A stretch of 64,000 nucleotides of DNA from NCBI GenBank assembly GCA_013339765.2, contig CM023453.1, positions 35,260,926 through 35,324,925 of the forward strand, read 5' to 3'. Shown piece after piece: positions 56,962 through 64,000 of this stretch. This DNA comes from Haemaphysalis longicornis. Lineage: Eukaryota > Arthropoda > Arachnida > Ixodida > Ixodidae. The notes beneath the pieces are model-generated. The model had not been told where the DNA came from, ran no database searches, and saw only the letters and a list, made by a program, of their open reading frames with translations. Numbering within the stretch: position 1 is the first letter of the stretch; each line of letters opens with the position of its first letter. The position numbers and the translations under genes are program-made.

Positions 56962-57477
56962 CACCCCGTTCTGGTGGCCTCCCTGGTGTTCATCATCGCC
57001 ATAGTGGGCGACGACACCACCGTGTTCTTCCGGCTCTGCCTGTACGCGCTGCAGCGGTACGCCCTGCGGATGCAGGTGCTTTTCCTGTACCTGCAGACGC
57101 TCGTGCTGGCGCTAAGCACGGTACTGCCCAGCGCAGTCATCGTCACGTTCAGCAGATTCTTCATCGAGCGATTCGTCACCACCGTCAACAACGAGACCAT
57201 CTGCAGCTACCAGCAACGCAGCTCCATTGTCTTCTGCTCGAGCATCCGCGCCCGCACAGACAGCCTGTCCACGTTCCACTCGCTCAGAAACCGCGCTGGT
57301 AGCACAGGCGACACTAGCAGGAGGGGCAGAAGCGTGTCCGTGGTCAGCGACACCACCGCCGCCTCCAACGGCCCCATCAGCTCCGACGGGACTGCCGGAA
57401 GCGTGGCGGTGAAGCGACCCCGGTCGCTCCCTGTCTGGCTGAGACGCCAATCACTTGCGCCGCCGGGTAGCTACCCG
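56962..57477 (+). pseudogene. Copy 2 exon 4, open
   Basis: 516 bp as in copy 1, with about eight residue changes including VADD to VGDD and QRHALR to QRYALR. PSAVIV at the ion-motif position is identical in both copies, so motif loss predates the duplication. Confidence 0.85.
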
Positions 57478-57789
57478 GTATGTTCCCCTTATCCCGTTCC
57501 TGTAATGAGTTGCTTCTCAGATATACTTCGTATGAGTACTTTGCTGCCGTTCAGCCGTTCTTGTGGGCGAAGAACAACACAATGAAAGGAATGCTTTAGC
57601 GGTTGATGTCTGGGGTATGTAAACAGGAGCTATCGCTTTGGTTATCGCGAAGAGCGCTGCCTCCTGTTTAGTTAACTCATGTGACTTATGTCCTCTGATG
57701 AACAGAGAAGAGCTGCTTCTATGCGCTTCATTATCGCGCACCGAACAGCTCCAAGCTACGAAAATGCTATCATTACGTTGTTAAAGAAA

Positions 57790-58240
57790 ATCTTTACAAC
57801 TTTCGTCCAGCGATTTCGTGGATGATGCGCCAATGATCTTTTGACTGGAGACACACCCCCCGGCGACACACCCCTCGAAACGCATGGCGTAATTCGCCGG
57901 GCCCGCTGTTGGCGCCTGTAAGCGCCGGCAGCGGTCCCCACCGCTGCTGCGACCGAGGCAGCCAACCATCCCCACAGCCTCCCATGCATGCGGCGCTGGG
58001 TTGTTTCGAGCAACGCGACTCGTCTCGCGACACGCGAAGAGGAACGGTGCGTTCGCCATGAATGAATGCCGCGTTCGCCATGCCTCCTTCTCAAGCGTTG
58101 CACGAAACCTCACGGCGTTGAGACGCGGTCAACTATACAGCTAAATGAAAGGTTTAAACAAGCGGAATTAAGACTCAACCAGAATAAGACAAGCTTTCGT
58201 ATCGAAGGTTACCGGAGCTGAGCGGCAACCTTTTTTTTTT
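57790..58240 (-). repeat. SINE-like dispersed repeat, copy 3 of 3
   Basis: Paralogue of 19165-19612, in the same intron position of copy 2. Confidence 0.6.
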
Positions 58241-58381
58241 CGTTCTGTAAGGCTTTTTTTACAAAGCAAATGTTCGCCGAGCCAGGCCACGACTTCGACG
58301 TAACGTCTCGTATCTCGCACGACTCGCGCAGCGCTGGGAAGTTGAGTGCACTTGACAGAGACAGCGCACTCGTGCACGCAG

Positions 58382-58989
58382 GCGCCCAAGTCTCGCAAGA
58401 CCTCCTTCGCCCCGACCGACTTCTGGCCCAGAGACGGCGATCCTCCCCACGTGCCCGTGCGGCGCATACGCTCTATGAGTGCGCTGGCCAAGCCGCTGCC
58501 TCCGATCCTCAAGAGCAAGCCTGCCTCCTTCGCCTTCAGCCACACCGCCTCCCACGTCGCACCCACCGTCGACATTGCCCCTCGAGACGTCGCGTAGAGG
58601 CACCTTACCCCATGCCGGGCGTGCTGTCCCTGCTGTCCTCGCCGGAGAACGACGACTCGGCTGCGGCCGCAGTGGGGACGACCAGCCCGCCGGCCCCGTC
58701 CGCGAGCCCCGGTCTGAGTGGCTCGTTTAGCTCTCCGCCAGAACAAGAGATGGCCGCGAGTCACGTTACTGACGGCCTGCAGACGGGCGAGGTCACGCCA
58801 ATGTGCGCGTCGCGCAAGCTGAGCTACTGCAGTGCCATCCCGGAAAAGTGGCCACACAAGACGAAGTGGCCCGGCGCTGTGTCGCTGCCCTCGAAGAAGA
58901 CCAGGGCGAAAAGCGCCGCCAAACGCAAACTCAGCCAGGACGCCCCGTCTACACTGCGTGAATACGAGCTGTCCTTAAGAGCTCTGAAG
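58382..58989 (+). pseudogene. Copy 2 exon 5, two one-base insertions
   Basis: Compared with copy 1, an extra T occurs at about 58522 (AAGCCTGCCTCC for AAGCCGCCTCC) and an extra A at about 58607 (CACCTTACCCC for CACCTTCCCC). The frame then meets the stop TAG at 58594 and is not restored by the second insertion. The text beyond is otherwise well conserved. Confidence 0.85.
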
Positions 58990-59849
58990 GTAAGCTTGGA
59001 GTCAATCAACAAAGTCAAAAATGTTTAATTGCAACGACGAGTACAGTTGTCTGAGCGATTGACAAAAAGGCAGCAGAAATACCTGAAGCCCCTGGCTCCC
59101 TCGAAGAGACAAGGCTCATGGCATGTCCATGTTCATAGAAGATCTTTATAGAAATAACACTAAATTACGAAATATCTCGCATAAACAAATTTGAGAGAAC
59201 TACCCTCTAATAACACACTCAGCTCTTTCCGGCTAGAAAGATGTTTTTCTGACCCCCACCGACCACAAGAAAGCGAAGGGAATATAGAAAACTTTCCTAT
59301 TTTGCGGTCGCTGCATGGCGTCAGCAATGCCGCAAAAGAAGAAACCATCAAGAAACCATAGTTGTCGCTTAATTACAGCAGTTAAGCATTGAAGGGATAC
59401 GATCAAAGGGAACTAGAGGCCACACTACAAATGCTCCGTCATGTTTCCCGATAATGTCTGTTCAGTGGCCGCCAATTGCACAAACAAGATTCTTTGAAAT
59501 CATCGCCACCACTCCCCAAAAATGTCTGCAGAGTCGTCATTGCTTCATCTGTTCTTTTTATTAACTATATCATTGGTTGGAAGCTTTCGAAAGAATTGGT
59601 TTCATTTTTACCGGCAGCAAACAGTCTTTTAAATGAGCGAAAAAGACAAGAAAAATTTCTGTGTCTGTCGCATTTCCGCATTTCGTGCTGTCGTCTCGTC
59701 GTATTCTTGCCATGTCGTGATTCTGATTTTCTTTCGTGTCTCGTATTCCTGTTTTGATTTTGATGTTCCATGGAACCCAATTCCTGTCTTGCCGTGATTT
59801 TGATGTTCCATCGGTATTTATTTGTTTACAGGTACCTTACAGGCGAAGA

Positions 59850-60201
59850 AATATTGCGGCGCGTTGCTAATGATTGAAAGAAATAATCCCTTTTAAGCTG
59901 TGTTACGCTGCAGCACAAATCATAATTACGAGGAATATATCGAACTACCCTATTTTGAACTGCCTCGAGCATGTCATATAAGTACTGTTTTGGTGGAGAG
60001 TACTGGATTGGTGAGGCAAATTCGAGTTGAGAGCAACAAAAGTTTCGTAAGCCAGTTTGCGGACGTTAGCGCGGGAAGATTGTAGGTTACGGCGTAGGTA
60101 GGTAACTGATGTCCAGGCAGTCGCTCAGATATTAGTGATGTGACAGGACCATGAAAGATATTGGGTGAAGTGTTCGCCCAAATATTTGTACGTGGAAACA
60201 T

Positions 60202-60248
<47 letters not shown>

Positions 60249-61700
60249 CCTTAAAAGCCCAGGTCATTCCATAAGGGAAGTGACATACAGCATTAGCAAC
60301 AACAAAGACTGTTTCAAATATGCAGGGTATAACAAAATATTCAGTCGGACTTCAAAAAAATATATACAGAAAAGATCGCAACAAATATTCACAGAGCAAG
60401 CACACTGGGAAAGCAGTACTTATTGGTTTTACACAAGCAAAAGGTTACAATAATTAAGATTGGTTATTGGTCTCAAGAAAAGCAAGTAACGCAGATTGGA
60501 AAGTTGAATGCTGAATGTGTGCGACAATGCTAGCAAGCAGTGAATTCCACTCATTTATCGACAAAGCAAAAAAGGAAAATTGGTGTCAACATGCCAGAGC
60601 ATTTCGTTATTTATGCCGTACGAAAAAATTGAGGGGTCATTTTTACGACTGAATGACAGAGTTTTATATTCCGATGCGTTCAGTACCATTTGCCAAGTTT
60701 CACACCATTTGATAATTACGTCAAAAATTTTCTGCAGTGCGTAATGATCGCTAACGTTCTTGGTAGGATGGTAGATTATGCAGTCGTGGGCAAATATCCA
60801 TATGAATGGTGTAACACCATGTGTCAAGTCATTAATATAAATATGAAATAGCAGCGGAGCGAGCACGCTGCCTTGCGGCACTCCGGAAGTACACCACACA
60901 TTGGCAACGAATCATTGTCGATGTCAGTGAATTGTTGCCAGGGAAAGCAAATTCCTAAGCCAGGACAAGGTTGGTGAGTCTAATTTAAGAGCAGGTATTT
61001 TTGAGATTAGGCGACAATGGGCACACGGTCAAACGCCTTTGAAAAGTAGAGAAAAATGAAGTCTGTGTGAAGATAATTATTCATGTTCGAGTGAAGATCA
61101 GTCGTGAATTCTCACAGTTGCGTCTCACATGACCAACCTTTCCTGAACACGTGTTGGTTGCGGAAAAAGAACTGGTTAGACTCGAGGTGGTTGTTTATGT
61201 GAGAAGCGGTGACGTGTTTTAAAAGTTTGCAGCAAATCGATGTAAGGGAGCTAGGACGGTAATTTTGGGGTGCATATTTGTCTTCTCATTTAAACAAGAG
61301 GGTAACTTTGGCAATTTTCCAGTCATAGGGTATGTTACCGATCTCAAAAGACGTTTAAAAAATATAGCACAGACGTTTGCTTTTACTTTAATGGTGTTTT
61401 TAAATAGTTTGGAGTTAATATTATCAGCGCCAGCTTAGCTGGACACCTTCAGCTTGGTTATCAGGCATGCTATAGCTTCGGCGGTAATTTTAATAGGTTG
61501 CATGTACTGGCGATTGTAATATCGTACATTAGGTGTTCTGGATTAATCCCCCTGGGTAAACGCTGAGGAAAAAGTGTACATTCGGAACAACACCGTCTGT
61601 TAGAGAAATTGGTGATTTTCATCATGTAAAGCGATGTGGTTATCACAATTTCGAGGTATTTCACGCCTGATTATTTTTTTAGTTTTTAGAAAGGGGTAGT
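59850..61700 (-). mobile_element. CR1/L2-like LINE remnant, copy 2
   Basis: Paralogue of 24500-26480. SGVPQGSVLAPLLFHIYIND and IIKWCETWQMVLNAS lie at 60555-60899. The catalytic region reads FAHDC. The (TTTA)n at 60200-60249 is short, and the tRNA-like insert of copy 1 is missing. Confidence 0.75.
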
Positions 61701-62054
61701 TGCACATGATTTGAATGTTATTGCCCATTTTGAAGAACAGCGTAAATGGCACTTACGTTGCGAATACAGGAATCTTTCTCGTTTAGAAAATTGACTTTGT
61801 CATTACGACAGACATGTGTCCTAACGTCAGAAGGCTTTGTCGTAACAACAGGACTTATCTTGTCACAACAAATTTTTTATTGTATGACAGGACTTTTTCT
61901 TAGGTTTTTACGGTATTCCTTTTGTGATTTTAGACAAAATGAAAGTTTAAACTTGCATTTCGTCTTAATGGTCCCTCTAACTGCACTACACCACTGTCAA
62001 ATGGCGGCAACCCGCATAGCATGGCATTCTCTCTTCCCTGCGGTGCCTTTCCAG

Positions 62055-62470
62055 GCATTCAGCGACACCGAGGTGCTCACGGCCAAGGACGTCTATCAGC
62101 TTGATCCCCGTATTCGTCAGCAAGACCGGCGGAAGGGGAAGACCAAGCCGAATTCAAAAGCCGGTTCCAAGCCAGCGTCCGACCCAGCACCCAGTGCAGA
62201 CCACGAGTGCAAGCCGGTGCCGCAGCAGAACGCAAAACCTCAGTCCCAGCCGGAACCTGAGGGTGAAGTCAAGGTGGAGCCCCAAAACGAAGTTAATCTG
62301 GAGCCCAAGAACGAGCCAGCGCGGCCAGAGCTGCGTGGTGTCCTCAAGAAGAGCAGGCCGTCTCTCCAGAGTGGCTTCGTCCCCCGTCGAGATAGCGCGC
62401 CCTATTGGAGGCCGTCCTTCCTGGACACCGACACCTTATATCCTGAGTTCACAATGGCTGGGCTCCCGGC
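62055..62470 (+). pseudogene. Copy 2 exon 6, two repeat units fewer
   Basis: Opens AFSDTEVLTAKDV and keeps the frame to GGC|GTACTC. It has two EVKxEPQN-type octapeptides against four in copy 1 (48 bp less, in frame). If the exon extended to the alternative donor at 62561, a one-base deletion near 62479 would shift the frame. Confidence 0.75.
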
Positions 62471-63174
62471 GTACTCCCTACCAGCGGCGATCCCCGTCTG
62501 TCCATCACGCCTCAACCAGGAGCTTCCTGGGACGAGACAAAGTTCCCTGATGGCGCCTCAGGTTACTGTGAGCGGCCCAGTTCTGCACGCATGTCGTCTA
62601 GTTGTAATACTGCCGCTCTGAGAGCAAGCTGACATGTCGTTTTTACAGCGTGGGGGAGAAGCTGTCATAGCTGCGAGAGATACCAGATAGTCATGTAGTT
62701 GTCTTAAATAACCACAAACGCATGGAAGGTTTTAGAGATCAACGCCTTGCTAATTTATAGACCTGAGGTCTCAGGTTTCAGGAAAGGATAACCATCTATG
62801 CTAAAAATGTATACTGGCTCACAGCAAGTGCTAGTGTCGTGTTAGGGGACGTATGCTTTCTCGTTTCGCATAAATCTGCAGCAATGACTCCTCCCTACGC
62901 CTGCAGCATTGTTTTGAAAACCGGCACACGGTGATGAAAGCACACAGTTATAGAGTAAAACAGCATTCGACGCGTCTTCACAGACATCTAGCGCTCGCAG
63001 CCATATACGCGCACAAACCCGGCTTAGTTTTATTGAAGACACTCCTTACAGAACCCTTCCCTGAATTCTTTTATGCTACCTGGCGCGACTGGTGAGGAGT
63101 CTAATTACGCAATCCTGTCCGCGAAAGTGTCGTCCGTGACCATCACATCTAGCGATATTCCGCGTGGAACGGGT

Positions 63175-64000
63175 AGGAGGAGGAGGATAAAAGTCTTTAT
63201 TGTGTAGTAAATTTGTATGGCGTCTTCAGGAGGTGGCGTCCTCAGTCCAGAATCCTATATCCTTTGCCAGCCGCTACAGCCTGCTCCACCAGCCGAAGCT
63301 GGTCGGACAGGCATGAGCTGGACAGGGCGTGCCTGCAGAGCTCGGGAGAGTTGTACGGATTCTGTTTGGGAAGAGGGTGGAAGGGGCATCCACCAACCAT
63401 GTGGAAAAGAGTACAGTCTGCTCCACAGAAGGGGCAGCTAGGGGACGTAATTTGTTCCGGGTAGTGGCAGACTCTTTTTGAGTGGGGAAAGGTGTTTGTT
63501 TGCAAGGCACAGTAGTGGTGTGTCTGCTCTATAGATAGGTGTCAGTAAGGAGGGGGGGGGGGGGAGGGTGCGTCGGGCCAGGCGTAGATGTTGCGTCATT
63601 TCTCTGTATGCCAGACTGGGAGTAAATCTCTCCAAGGCGGCGTCTTCACTCCTCATGCGGCGTGTCATTTCTCGCGCAAGGTCGTGGGCCGTCTCGTTCC
63701 CTCTCACTCCCACATGGGCTGGAGTCCATACGATCTGTCTCTGCGGGGGCTGGCGTAGTAGTATTGCGCTGGCCGCAGCGTGCACCGTTCCGGCCTGGAA
63801 GTGCCGGCAGGCCTGTTGGCTGTCCGTCACTACAGTAGTAGCCTTGGTTGAGGAGATGGCAAGCGCGATTGCCGCCCGTTCAGCTCCAGCTGGTGAGCGT
63901 GTTTTTATAGAGGCAGTGATAGTCGGTCCTCCTTGGGCGGGGCTTATTGCCAGGGCGAACGCTGGGTAGGAGGGGTATGCCACCGCGTCTGTGAAGACAG
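63175..64000 (-). mobile_element. LINE 3' end (RNase H), runs off the right edge
   Basis: The minus strand reads ALAISPAQGGPTITASIKTR, TTVVTDSQQACRHF, QIVWTPAHVGVRGNETAHDL and a C-terminal CPFCGADCTLFHMVGGC motif, ending at a stop near 63242. The 3' UTR and A/T tail lie near 63180-63200. It is absent from copy 1, which has unrelated sequence after 28010. The RNase H frame is broken near 63440-63510. Confidence 0.85.

Larger units (their letters stand above)
47167..62470 (+). pseudogene. SLC13-like transporter copy 2, start lost and frameshifted
   Basis: Exon equivalents are at 47167-47236, 48406-48536, 50016-50165, 56962-57477, 58382-58989 and 62055-62470. Any later exons lie beyond the window. 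All visible splice sites are kept. The ATG of copy 1 reads AAG at 47167. The next in-frame ATG (47209) would remove 14 residues. Exon 5 is 608 bp instead of 606 and reads into a stop. Exons 2, 3, 4 and 6 are open. It is probably a decaying paralogue. Both exon 5 lesions are one-base insertions, so assembly error must be excluded. Confidence 0.7.
46922..63174 (+). repeat. Tandem segmental duplication, copy 2
   Basis: Aligned with 11995-28010 over exons 1-6 and introns. Copy-specific insertions are about 47575-48130, 51517-54165, 54683-56453 and the LINE from 63175. Exon identity is high: exon 4 copies differ at about eight residues of 172. The duplication is therefore fairly recent, but old enough for many intron indels. 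Confidence 0.9.

Overview
The window looks like nuclear DNA of a chelicerate, most likely a hard tick (Ixodidae). The evidence is small exons with GT..AG junctions spread over tens of kilobases, dense non-LTR retrotransposon debris, tRNA-derived SINEs of the type common in tick genomes, and short TTAA-flanked inverted-repeat elements. There is no operon structure and no bacterial-style gene packing. The species cannot be fixed from the sequence alone.

Region by region: (1) 2.6-8.8 kb, minus strand: N-terminal exons of a neprilysin/ECE-like M13 metallopeptidase, with a cytoplasmic tail, a single membrane anchor and the start of the ectodomain. The rest runs off the left edge. (2) 12.2-42.1 kb, plus strand: a 13-exon gene that splices in frame from a start codon to a stop codon. 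It gives about 964 residues with the fold order of an SLC13/DASS (INDY-type, Na+-coupled anion) transporter. It is unusual in two ways. A hydrophilic loop of about 450 residues sits in the middle, and both signature Ser-Asn-Thr motifs of the family are replaced. (3) 46.9-63.2 kb, plus strand: a tandem segmental duplicate of the first half of that gene (about 12.0-28.0 kb). It covers exons 1-6 and continues past the right edge. Its original start codon is gone and exon 5 carries two one-base insertions, so as read it is a pseudogene unless these are assembly errors.

The two duplicates can be laid side by side, so each mobile-element insertion has a matching empty site in the other copy. This exposes insertions younger than the duplication. 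Copy 1 has a LINE with a twin-priming inversion and intact target-site duplications, and a 78-bp tRNA-like insert. Copy 2 has a 1.8-kb TTAA-flanked inverted-repeat element, a composite insertion near 51.5-54.2 kb and a LINE at its right end. Other notable structures are a SINE split by a LINE (36.2-37.1 kb), a LINE inside a LINE (28.2-31.9 kb) and a 63-bp near-perfect hairpin (43.2 kb).

The M13 gene and the transporter gene are divergent, with about 3.4 kb between their first recognised exons. Nothing in the sequence links their functions. I found no CRISPR array, no confident tRNA or rRNA gene and no novel multi-gene system. The transporter-like protein, with its degenerate ion-binding motifs and its decaying tandem copy, is the most interesting biological content.
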